Of a DNA stretch of 48,903 nt, positions 25,872 through 33,390 are shown piece by piece; positions within the stretch are counted from its first letter, which is position 1; every line of letters starts with the position of its first letter. The position numbers were made by a program, and so were the translations under genes. The notes beneath the pieces were generated by a model, which made no database searches, was not told where the DNA came from, and saw nothing but the letters and a program-made list of their open reading frames with translations. This stretch comes from an uncultured Acetatifactor sp. (lineage in GTDB: Bacteria > Bacillota > Clostridia > Lachnospirales > Lachnospiraceae), in NCBI GenBank assembly GCA_910578815.1, contig CAJTSE010000020.1, positions 1-48,903 of the forward strand, given 5' to 3'.

Positions 25872-26461
25872 TCTTTTTCGTCTTCCCCATCATTCCTCAC
25901 CGTTCGTTCTATGAACCATGCAATAAATCCAACTGCACACCATGAGACAGCTCCCCATATCATGCAGGAAACAGATACGTCTACCATCAAAAAGAGAAAT
26001 CCCGCCAGAAGCTCTGTGATGACTATCCGCCTGGCCTTGCTTCCAATGCGTTTTTTCTCTTCATCATCCAATCGCCTGTTTTTTGTATCTAAAGGTGCAT
26101 ATACATATATAAAGACAGTAGATGCAACCGCAACTGCAGCTAATGCAATTATCCAAAATAAGTCTGTCTTGCCCACCAACAATAATGTGCTGATTAGTGA
26201 AATAAAAGAAAGGATATAACACACTAAAAGTTTAGAAGCATGATAACCTCCGGCATTGGATCGCAGCGGAATTATGGCGCACAAAAAAACAATACAGTAT
26301 ACAACTCTGTCCAATAAAATTCCAATTAATAAGCTCAACAAAATATTGACTCCCAGTATCAGTACGCTCTGAAGAGCGTACTGATACACGGCCTCATATT
26401 CTTTGCTGATATTTCCGTTTTCTACAAGACTCCGAGTCACCTTCCGGCTTAGCTTTTCCAT
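25868..26461 (-). CDS. agrB: AgrB-like accessory gene regulator protease
   Basis: 197 aa, a polytopic membrane protein. The diagnostic AgrB segment PLRSNAGGYHASKLLVC contains the catalytic His and Cys (H74 and C81, seven residues apart as in staphylococcal AgrB). Several transmembrane helices follow (~32-50, 55-65, 80-97, 104-120, 148-185). AgrB cuts the C-terminal tail from AgrD and forms the thiolactone ring of the autoinducing peptide. agrD lies 13 nt upstream. The stop overlaps the VWA gene start (ATGA), so agrB and the CIS operon are translationally linked. Confidence 0.9.
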   Translation of the reverse strand: MEKLSRKVTRSLVENGNISKEYEAVYQYALQSVLILGVNILLSLLIGILLDRVVYCIVFLCAIIPLRSNAGGYHASKLLVCYILSFISLISTLLLVGKTDLFWIIALAAVAVASTVFIYVYAPLDTKNRRLDDEEKKRIGSKARRIVITELLAGFLFLMVDVSVSCMIWGAVSWCAVGFIAWFIERTVRNDGEDEKE

Positions 26462-26474
26462 AACTTTCCGTAAA

Positions 26475-26633
26475 TTACTTAGCTTTAGAAAAATCTTTCA
26501 AGCCTTTGGGCGCCTTGGGCTGATAAAAAATGAAATAACAGCCCTGATCTGCCTGGGCAGATGCAACAGCAGTCAGTGCAGATGTCGTAGCATTGCAGAC
26601 ATGCTTTTTGATAAGTTTTTTCAATTTCATCAT
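26475..26633 (-). CDS. agrD: AgrD-like cyclic lactone autoinducer prepeptide
   Basis: 52 aa from the ATG at 26633, chosen because AGGGAGGT ends 4 nt upstream; a frame to 26669 lacks a site. The N-terminal leader is basic and amphipathic (MMKLKKLIKKHV), followed by an Ala/Ser/Thr-rich stretch. The core is GCYFIF followed by the tail YQPKAPKGLKDFSKAK. Aligning this tail to staphylococcal AgrD (Cys plus four residues, then six residues ending in Pro, then Lys) predicts a five-residue thiolactone ring, Cys-Tyr-Phe-Ile-Phe, with possible N-terminal residues. The Q-P-K-x-P motif is common in clostridial autoinducer peptides. It is the first gene of the agrD-agrB-CIS transcript. Confidence 0.88.
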   Translation of the reverse strand: MMKLKKLIKKHVCNATTSALTAVASAQADQGCYFIFYQPKAPKGLKDFSKAK

Positions 26634-26664
26634 CAAAACCTCCCTGTATAATTTTAAAAATAAT

Positions 26665-26693
26665 ATCATAAAATGTCGTATTATGACCGTAAA
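26665..26693 (-). promoter_or_regulatory. Candidate promoter of agrD-agrB-CIS operon
   Basis: On the minus strand TTTACG (26688-26693) and TATGAT (26665-26670) are spaced by 17 bp, ahead of the agrD ribosome binding site. This is the only clear intergenic gap after the terminator of agrC, so it should drive agrD, agrB and probably the CIS genes. The AT-rich upstream stretch has GTT-containing motifs where an AgrA LytTR dimer could bind, but no clean pair of LytTR repeats is evident. Confidence 0.45.
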
Positions 26694-26750
26694 TGTAAAA
26701 AATAACAGGGTTTTATGTAACTTTTGTATTCAGACACAAAACCGGAGAAT

Positions 26751-26781
26751 AAAAATACCCCGCAGTTCTTCCACGGGGTAT
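26751..26781 (-). terminator. Intrinsic terminator after agrC
   Basis: On the minus strand ATACCCCG, a loop, then CGGGGTAT is followed by TTTTT. It lies 12 nt after the stop of the kinase gene. It separates the regulator transcript (XRE-agrA-agrC) from the agrD-agrB-CIS transcript. Confidence 0.85.
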
Positions 26782-26792
26782 ACGGCCATATA

Positions 26793-28067
26793 TCAATGAA
26801 TAAAATCAAACAACAATATTGTCACGTCAAATTTGCAGTTCTCATCCTGTATCTGCATCTGCCCTTTATACTTATTTGTAATCTGTCCAACAATCGCAAG
26901 TCCGAGTCCATGATATGCGCTGTCCGCCTTAAATGACAAATATCTTCCTTTTTCCTTCTTTACCGTTTGATATGGATTTGTCACATTGATAAATAGATTA
27001 CCCTTATCTGCCTTGAGCGTGACTCTGATTATCCTTTTTCCCTGGAGCCTTGCCACCGCTTCAATAGCGTTATCCAGCAGATTGCCCAAACAAATGCTCA
27101 AATCCTCAGCATTTAATTCTCCGTCTTTGGGAGCGCTCGCCGTTACCGCAAACTCTATCCCCAGCTGTGCAGCCGATTCCGCCTTATAGTTTATGATACT
27201 GTCTATATAAAGGTTTCCAGTATTTGAAACCAGCCTTCCCTTTGTAACCAATTTCAGACTTTCGTTGCAATAGCGCTCCAATTCCGAATAGTTACCCGCA
27301 TCAATGAGCATTTTTTCTAACAAATAGTGTTGTTTAATATCATGTCTGAAATTTCTTAACTCTTCCCACCATTTTTGACTTTCCTTATTCTGTCTGACAT
27401 AATATTCACACTGCTTTTCCAATACTTTTTCCCGTACTCTCGTTTCTTCTGTCTCCCGCGCCCTGTCATATAAATAATATGTAGCCACATTGATTAGCAA
27501 AATGATGAAGGTTGCTATAAAGCTGCTGACCTGCTTGGAAAACGGCCCGGCATTCATAAGTGTCAAAAGAACCCAGATACTTCCGGCCGGAACAATAAAT
27601 ACTTCCATCCAGTCCCGATAATCCAATTCTATATTCCTTCTCTTTTTGACAATCAGCAAAATAGTTTTTACAATACAGAAACAAATGAGCCTTGAGATTA
27701 TGGCATACACCATTTCGGTGTTCTCATCGAGCGGCCAATCCAAAAATCGTACAAAAAAGAGCAATAGCACTTCTGTTCCCATCCCGGTCAGATAGACAAA
27801 AAATGTAACAATCAGGACAGAGCACAGCGAATCAGAATAAATGACTCTGACAACAAGAAAAAATGCTGTCAGCGAAACCGCCATATTAAACCAAATATTA
27901 TGCACAAGAAAATACGTCATTATATTAATACAGACATAATATCCTCCCCATACCACAAACTCTGCCAACAATGAATTAACCTTCTTCGTCAACGTGTTCT
28001 CGCACAGGATACGTTGTATTACCGTAGAAAAGAACTCTGCAACCAATAGCAGTATAATTACTCTCAT
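26793..28067 (-). CDS. agrC: AgrC-like sensor histidine kinase (GHKL family)
   Basis: 424 aa. Six or so transmembrane helices occupy residues ~1-200, the usual AgrC peptide-sensing domain. A coiled linker with many Glu/Arg leads to the phosphoacceptor FRHDIKQHY (H242). The GHKL ATPase domain has the N box LGNLLDNAIEAV near residue 336 and a G box GLGLAIVGQI. The ATG at 28067 has GGAGG upstream. It should bind the AgrD-derived peptide and phosphorylate the LytTR regulator encoded just before it. The order regulator-kinase-peptide-protease differs from the staphylococcal agrBDCA. Confidence 0.85.
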   Translation of the reverse strand: MRVIILLLVAEFFSTVIQRILCENTLTKKVNSLLAEFVVWGGYYVCINIMTYFLVHNIWFNMAVSLTAFFLVVRVIYSDSLCSVLIVTFFVYLTGMGTEVLLLFFVRFLDWPLDENTEMVYAIISRLICFCIVKTILLIVKKRRNIELDYRDWMEVFIVPAGSIWVLLTLMNAGPFSKQVSSFIATFIILLINVATYYLYDRARETEETRVREKVLEKQCEYYVRQNKESQKWWEELRNFRHDIKQHYLLEKMLIDAGNYSELERYCNESLKLVTKGRLVSNTGNLYIDSIINYKAESAAQLGIEFAVTASAPKDGELNAEDLSICLGNLLDNAIEAVARLQGKRIIRVTLKADKGNLFINVTNPYQTVKKEKGRYLSFKADSAYHGLGLAIVGQITNKYKGQMQIQDENCKFDVTILLFDFIH

Positions 28068-28187
28068 ATGTACATTCCTCCGCGTTGCTGGCTTTTTCCC
28101 GCATTACCGTACCCTTTATCTCTTTAAGCAGTTCTGTTTTAACGCATTTATTACCTATCAAAAATACCATTTCTCCATGCTATCATT

Positions 28188-28937
28188 TTAACCCAAAATA
28201 TATATATTTTCTTTCAGTGATGATATATAATATTCTCGAACGGCAGGTTTATAGTTTTTACTGATTTCTATTACGGTTCCGTCATTCAGGGACACTCTAT
28301 CTGCGGCATATTCTACAATAAACTCCACGTTCACAAGAAACGATTTCCGAAGCCGCAAAAACTTCAGCTTATATCGACTAACTGTTTCTTCCACCTTTTG
28401 TAATTTTCCATAAAACATATACGGGGACGCGGCAGCGTCACTATTTGTCGTCCACACATAAATCAGCCTCTTATCGCTTTGAAAATATCGTATTTCAGAC
28501 AGAGGCACCCTGAACTGCGTTTTTTTGCACGAAAAGCAAAAACACTCCCTCTGATCCAAGCGTGTCCGGATTGCGTGGGCCAATACCTCTTCAAGTCTTT
28601 CTGCAGAGATTGGTTTGTCAATGAAAGCATAGGGCTGCACATCAATCACTTCTTTACAATATTGATCGTGCGAAGATATGAAAATCATAATGGCATTGTT
28701 ATCTTTCTCCCTGAGCTTACGTGCAAATTCAACTCCGTTCATCTCTCCCAGCAGTTCTATATCCACAAGCAGAATGTCCATATTTCCCGTAGTATCGATT
28801 TCCAGCAGAAGATCCTCCCCGCTCTGGAAACTATACACCTTTGCATTTCTGGAGAGATTTGCCATAATCCTGTCAACCAGTTTTTTGCAGTAAATCATTT
28901 CTTCGTACACATCTTCACAAATGCCCAGCCTTATCAT
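28188..28937 (-). CDS. agrA: AgrA-like LytTR response regulator
   Basis: 249 aa. The receiver domain (residues 1-~120) has the acidic pair ED at 8-9, phosphoacceptor D59 in ILLVDIEL, and K in IDKPIS. The LytTR DNA-binding domain (~135-240) has the typical IRYFQSDKRLIYVW and FLRLRKSFLVNVEFI. LytTR regulators bind pairs of 9-bp repeats upstream of targets; the likely target is the promoter before agrD. Its start overlaps the XRE gene stop (ATGA), so the two are co-translated. Confidence 0.85.
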   Translation of the reverse strand: MIRLGICEDVYEEMIYCKKLVDRIMANLSRNAKVYSFQSGEDLLLEIDTTGNMDILLVDIELLGEMNGVEFARKLREKDNNAIMIFISSHDQYCKEVIDVQPYAFIDKPISAERLEEVLAHAIRTRLDQRECFCFSCKKTQFRVPLSEIRYFQSDKRLIYVWTTNSDAAASPYMFYGKLQKVEETVSRYKLKFLRLRKSFLVNVEFIVEYAADRVSLNDGTVIEISKNYKPAVREYYISSLKENIYILG

Positions 28938-29317
28938 TCCGAATCCCCTTGTTTTGTATAAACTTGCTTTTTCTCTTCGCGCTCTCTATCTCTCATGCTC
29001 TGAAGCAGAACTTTTGTTACATCAGATAGGATTCTCAATTCCTGAATGCTGCATGAACGAAGAGTGTCTGAAAAATCCCCAAGAAAAATTTCCTTTGCCT
29101 CCGGCAGATTATCGCAGACCAACTCATCCAAGGTCGTACCCAAAGCCCTTGCTATCTCAATCAGGGTTGGCAGACTGACTTTTGTTTTCCCACGTTCAAT
29201 ATTGCTGATATGAGGACTTGTCACAGAAATTCTTGTGGCGAGTTCCGCTTGTGACATTTTTTTGGCCGTTCGCCGTTCCTGCACTCTTTTTCCTATTGCA
29301 CTATAATCTGGTTGCAT
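28934..29317 (-). CDS. XRE-family transcriptional regulator
   Basis: 127 aa from the ATG at 29317, preceded by AAGGGG at 6 nt; a GTG six bases further up has no site. Residues ~6-65 form a helix-turn-helix of the Cro/C1 type (MSQAELATRISVTSPHISNI, IERGKTKVSLPTL). The C-terminal half is a helical tail. It heads the agrA-agrC transcript and probably controls it, possibly through the two TTTATAAATA repeats upstream. Confidence 0.85.
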   Translation of the reverse strand: MQPDYSAIGKRVQERRTAKKMSQAELATRISVTSPHISNIERGKTKVSLPTLIEIARALGTTLDELVCDNLPEAKEIFLGDFSDTLRSCSIQELRILSDVTKVLLQSMRDREREEKKQVYTKQGDSE

Positions 29318-29343
29318 ACACACCCCTTATTTTAACAGAGATT

Positions 29344-29381
29344 TTTATAAATAGTACCCTTTTTCTAAATATTTATAAATA
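29344..29381. promoter_or_regulatory. Paired TTTATAAATA repeats upstream of the XRE gene
   Basis: Two copies of TTTATAAATA (29344-29353 and 29372-29381) lie 28 bp apart in the AT-rich promoter region, about 30-65 bp upstream of the XRE start. Each is nearly palindromic. Spacing near three helical turns suggests an operator, perhaps for autoregulation. AT-rich chance repeats cannot be excluded. Confidence 0.3.
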
Positions 29382-29585
29382 CACTGTGTGCTATATTTAT
29401 TCTTACAGATTAATTTTTGAAAATTTTTCTCAAATACAATCCCTATGCGCCCCCATAATACTTCTTTTCCGCTTTTTGTTTCCGATTAGATTAACAATGA
29501 TGCAGGCACGCTTTTCATATTCAATTCCACATCTTGCCATGTTTCTGTACCAATACTTTTTTCATATCCCAGCAGCGCCGGGGAA

Positions 29586-30571
29586 TCAATCCCCGGCAAT
29601 ATATCTCTCTATGATATTTTTATAAATCTTTGCGTTAGGGCTGCTATTTATGTAGTTTGGCTGGTATTCCAGAAAGAGTATTTTGTGATATTCGGTCTGA
29701 AAAGCCTCCGCATAGGTTCTCTGTAATGACCTTTCCACAAAGGGGCACAATATAAAAGCTGTCCTTGTTTTATATTGCTCCAGCAGCCTCATGGTATGTT
29801 CCATCTCATAGGGTTTCATCCCGCAGACCAACAACAAAATATCCGCATCCTCTTCCGGTCTGCCTGTCCCGTAATCCTCGATCAGAAAGTGAAATTTTTT
29901 TTTGGTGTCTGGATGCCGTACTATATCTTCTCCAGATGGCAGCCCCCTATTTTATTATTTATTTTATAAGTATTTTTGAGATAAGGAATGATATTGTTGC
30001 CATTCTTCTCCACATATGCCACACTTGCCCCCACGCTGCCCAGCCATGCGGCAAAGCCAAGAGCCGTGGTCGTTGTCCAGATACGGCTCAGAGAGCTTAT
30101 CATGGCAATCCTGATCCCGTCTGCAGCAAACCAGAAATGATCCTCCTGCACTTTGGTCTTTTCCCGCTCCATAGATGAAAACTTTGTCATGCCTCGGATG
30201 CTCAAAGACTGTCTTATCTCATCCAGCATTTCCCCTATTTCCACACTGGCAACGATATTACTCACCCCGGCGGCTAGTAATGTTTGGTACAACGGATCCC
30301 TTTTTTTCAGCCCCTCGCAGATTACTGTGATTCTGGCGTTATATATTGTCAAAAATTCCTCGATGGCATGAACAAAATCTTTATTCTTATCCCCAAAAGC
30401 AATGTGGTCTAATATTAGCTCCGTACAATGGGAAAAATTACGCATATCATAAACCACAAACTGCTTTAACATGAAGTTCCCCGTCATCTTCTTAACCGGC
30501 AGGGCGTCCTCCTGCTCTGCCAGAAAATCCAACAGATTGGTGTGCTGCTGGGACGATAAATATAAAATCAT
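29586..30571 (-). pseudogene. CpaE/ParA-like conjugative-element ATPase, frameshifted
   Basis: The reading frame starts at an ATG (30571; AAGGAGG upstream) and runs to KIGGC at about 29,940, where it stops within six codons. Restoring one G to the G5 run (29943-29947 on the plus strand) continues the protein as GLPSGEDIVRHPDTKKKF and on through LLLVCGMKPYEMEHT to the stop at 29586, giving about 328 aa. The N-terminal half resembles receiver-like CpaE modules and the middle has SLSRIWTTTTALGFAAWLG, a degenerate P-loop-like segment of the MinD/CpaE type. Such genes occur in clostridial integrative elements. The frameshift may be real decay or a homopolymer error. An 8-bp hairpin (29577-29597) covers the stop codon. 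Confidence 0.6.
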
Positions 30572-30600
30572 AACCTGACTGCCTCCTTTCAAAACAGCGT

Positions 30601-31426
30601 TCATCTGGATATAGCCCAGAACGGACCGCCTGCCCCCACCCTCTTTTTCGCCTCCTTCAAAATGAGTGACAAGTCCCATTCCTGATTGCTCCGCTTTAAA
30701 CTTGCGGGATCCGCCACAAGTACCTTGCCCTCCGGCGTAATTCCCCGCAACACGATAAAGTGCCCGCTCTTTGTAAAATGCCCCTTTGACATAATAGCAA
30801 CTACCAGCTTCCCTTCCCCAAGGGCATCCGCCACATTTTCCGCCGCAAGATTCCTATCCACCGTAAGCCCCCCAGTGTTCCGCCTCCTTTGGTATCAGGC
30901 TGTGGTAGGAGCCGCCGCCCGGACAATAATAGCCGTTCTCATAAGACCACTTTGCCATTTCCACCGGATCCACGTTTCTATCCGTAAAGGTAGATACCAC
31001 AATACTCATGCTTGTGGGGCCGCACCCATGGGTGCCGATCTTATCCTCCCCATATGGTTCCTCTTTCCACCGCTCATCCAGCTGATTATAATAAACCACC
31101 TGGATTTCCCCCTCTCTGCCAAGCAGAATGTCCTCGTCATACTCCTGCCCGTCCGCCTCCCGGAAATCCCTGTCAAAGATGCCGGAATCATTGTTATATC
31201 CATAATCCTTCTGGAACGCATCCACGGCAATGGTTTCCTCCCCCGTAAGCCAGGCAGCCAGGGCTGAAAAAGGACTTGTAACAATATACAGTACCAAAGC
31301 AATCAGGAGCAGTAGGAAAATAACCGGACCTAAGATGACCGCAAGCAGCCGTTTCCTGCCCTCCTTATCTTTTGCCGCCTGTAAAGCCGCCTCAGCCAGC
31401 AGCTTTGCTATGATTGGATCTGCCAA
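30601..31426 (-). pseudogene. C39-like peptidase of a conjugative element, frameshifted
   Basis: The first part (190 aa from 31426) has a membrane helix at ~28-50 and the papain-like start YYNQLDERWKEEPYG with GTHGCGPTSMSIV, where Cys is the nucleophile of C39-like peptidases. The frame stops after EHWGAYGG. Removing one G from the G6 run (30868-30873) gives EHWGLTVDRNLAAENVADAL and runs on through SGHFIVLRGI (catalytic His) and VADPAS to 30601, a 274-aa protein. Such membrane-anchored C39 proteins are common in clostridial ICEs, probably for wall processing. It lies 29 nt before the ATPase pseudogene; the two look like a co-transcribed pair. Confidence 0.7.
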
Positions 31427-31540
31427 TTTATCACCTCCGTTTTATATAGGGCTATAGGGGAATTTTTCTCCCCACTGCGCCGCCAATGAGCCAAGCGTGC
31501 GCCTCATAAAGGCAGGCCTTTAACGCCCGCCTGCCTTACC

Positions 31541-31596
31541 TGAATATTATCCCCCTTGGGAGCCACCAGTTTCCCGCTTGAAAGCCACCCGGAAAT
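31541..31596 (+). repeat. IS21 left terminal inverted repeat
   Basis: Starts TGAATATTATCC and matches the reverse complement of 35982-36037 at 54 of 56 positions. It contains GGGAGCCACCAGTT and AAAGCCACCC, the repeated transposase-binding-like boxes. A further GAGCCACC copy lies at about 31614-31621. Confidence 0.9.
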
Positions 31597-31732
31597 GGTA
31601 TTTTCCATCTTCAGAGCCACCACAACATATTGTGGCAGCACACATATTTGATTTCACTATAAATCTCCTTATAGTTATTCTTGGAGAACTGCTGATGCAG
31701 TATCACCAAATAATCTATAGGGAGGTCTTTTT

Positions 31733-32650
31733 ATGTTTAAGAAGACAAAAGTCAGAAGTATTCTGGAACTTCTGGGAAAAAATCTAAGCGCAAGGGAGGT
31801 GTCAAAAGTTTTAGGTGTATCAAGAAATACCGTCGCTGAAGTACAGGCGTTATTCTTACAATCGGACAAATCATGGGATGATATTTCTGAATGGGATGAC
31901 GACAGGCTTTATGAACTGTTCTATCCGGATAAGTTTAAATATAAACCCAGATATGCTCCGGTTGATTATTCTTACGTCCATAGAGAGTTAAAGAAGACAG
32001 GCGTCACAGAAAAGCTCCTTTGGGAAGAATACTGTGCCAGATGTGAGAAAGACGGGGTGAATGCATGTTCTTATATAACATTTGCCAAAAATTACAAGAA
32101 ATTTACGGCAGATAAAAACTATACGAGCCACATAGAGCATAAACCCGGATTAGAGGTTGAAGTCGACTGGTCAGGTCCGTCAATGAACTATATGGAGCCT
32201 GATACCGGTGAGCGTGTAACGGCATACCTGTTTGTTGCAACAATGCCCTACAGTCAGATGATCTACGTGGAAGCCGCAACAAGCATGAATGAAAAAGCGT
32301 GGCTTTTCTGTCATGTGAACATGTTCCAGTTCTTTGGCGGCACACCAGTAAAGATTGTCTGTGATAACCTGAAAACCGGAGTGACCCTGCATCCTAAAAG
32401 GGGCGAGGTCATACTAAATGAGGCCTATCTTTCCCTTGGCGAGTATTATTCCGCTGCCATCATGCCTACAGGTGTCAAAAAGCCGAAGCAGAAAGCAAGC
32501 GTTGAAGGTTCTGTGGGTAAGATCGCCACGGCTGTCATCGCAAAACTCAGGAACGATGTATTTACATCATTAGCCGCATTAAATGCCGGTATCCGGAAAG
32601 CGGTAAAAGAATTCAATGACAAGCCGTTCCAAAATGCTCATGTACGGTAA
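31733..32650 (+). pseudogene. istA: IstA-like IS21 transposase, 3'-truncated
   Basis: 305 residues of an expected ~500. The N-terminus has a helix-turn-helix (LSAREVSKVLGVSRNTVAEV). The DDE catalytic core is intact: D145 in VEVDWSGPS, D211 in KIVCDNLKTG and E258 in KASVEGSVG. The homology ends at EFNDKPFQ near 32630, after which five unrelated codons reach a stop. The missing C-terminal part would bind IstB and DNA. Truncation coincides with the left edge of the inserted module. Confidence 0.85.
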
Positions 32651-32729
32651 AGAAGCAAGCAAACAAAAACAAGAGATAGACCGCCAGCACCACACTATTC
32701 CGAACCAAAAACCAAAGACCAAAAGACAA

Positions 32730-32879
32730 GCATTGTGGAAATGTGTATAATTGGCTATGGAATCATGGATAACTCTATTCACAGCACATGGAAAAGCTAA
32801 AGTGCAGCTTTCCCACGTCCTGCAAACAGAGTTACCCACAATTCCATAAGATAGCCAGTTATACACATTCCCACAATGC
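32730..32879 (-). repeat. Long palindrome (69/74-nt arms, 7-nt loop) with DnaA-box-like motifs
   Basis: Arm 1 (32730-32798) and arm 2 (32806-32879) are complementary except for a 5-nt bulge and 11 substitutions. On the minus-strand RNA nine of the 11 are G-U wobbles and two are mismatches; on the plus strand almost all would be A-C clashes. This asymmetry suggests selection on a minus-strand RNA hairpin. Each arm carries a TTATACACA site (32742-32750 reverse, 32859-32867 forward), matching the TTATNCACA DnaA-box consensus. Function unknown; a MITE, oriT-like hairpin or regulatory RNA are possible. The rest of 32651-33015 holds A-rich sequence and the promoter below. Confidence 0.7.
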
Positions 32880-32945
32880 CGACTACTACGAAATTCCCCC
32901 TATCTTTCATATCTTTTTATAAATTCTTAAATTTTCATTAGGGTA

Positions 32946-32998
32946 TTGCATTATCACCCACAAAGTGTTAAGATGTTTATACACCCACAAAATGTTAA
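32946..32998 (+). promoter_or_regulatory. Promoter and repeated operator of the BlaI-like gene
   Basis: A weak promoter (TTGCAT at 32946, 17-bp spacer, TAAGAT at 32969) overlaps two direct repeats of CACCCACAAARTGTTAA (32955-32971 and 32982-32998), 27 bp apart. AGGAGG follows before the gene start at 33016. Placement over the promoter suggests the BlaI-like repressor binds here. The TGTTTATACA between them is close to the dyad used by BlaI/CopY repressors. Confidence 0.5.
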
Positions 32999-33015
32999 TA
33001 TAAAAGGAGGACAAA

Positions 33016-33390
33016 ATGGCACAGCAAATTTCTGAATCCGAATTGGTACTAATGAAAATCATTTGGAAGAATGGAGGGGCAGCTTTATATTCCCTCATCA
33101 TGGAGGAATTGGAAAAAGATAAAAACGAATGGAAGAACAACACCGTACTCACGCTGCTTTCCCGTTTAGGAGAAAAAAAGTTCTTGAAAGTCAAAAAAAT
33201 CGGCAGAAAAAATGAGTATGTGGCTACGGTAACAGAAGCAGAATACCAGACCATGCAGACCCACAGCTTTCTTGATAAAGTCTACGGCGGGAATGTGAAA
33301 AACTTAGTATCAACCTTGTTGCGGCAGGATATTCTTTCGGCAGACGAATTGAAAGAGATTGAAACATTTTGGAGAAAAGAAAATGAATGA
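33016..33390 (+). CDS. blaI: BlaI/MecI/CopY-family transcriptional repressor
   Basis: 124 aa. Winged-helix fold with QISESELVLMKIIWKNGGAA at the start, then NTVLTLLSRLGEKKFLKVKK, the DNA-recognition and wing region typical of BlaI/MecI. The C-terminal half (SFLDKVYGGNVKNLVSTLL) is the dimerisation part. It would repress itself and the adjacent BlaR1-like gene until the protease removes it. RBS AAAGGAGG. It overlaps the next gene by 8 nt. Confidence 0.9.
   Translation: MAQQISESELVLMKIIWKNGGAALYSLIMEELEKDKNEWKNNTVLTLLSRLGEKKFLKVKKIGRKNEYVATVTEAEYQTMQTHSFLDKVYGGNVKNLVSTLLRQDILSADELKEIETFWRKENE

Noticed and set aside
27976..28170. 64-aa frame between agrA and agrC as a leader peptide or second AgrD
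   Set aside because: It overlaps the start of agrC, has poor ribosome binding site spacing and lacks a Cys-core-QPKxP pattern.
30601..30861. Separate small gene beginning MDRNLAAENV
   Set aside because: It is the C-terminal half of the C39-like peptidase; one G removed from the G6 run makes a single continuous protein.
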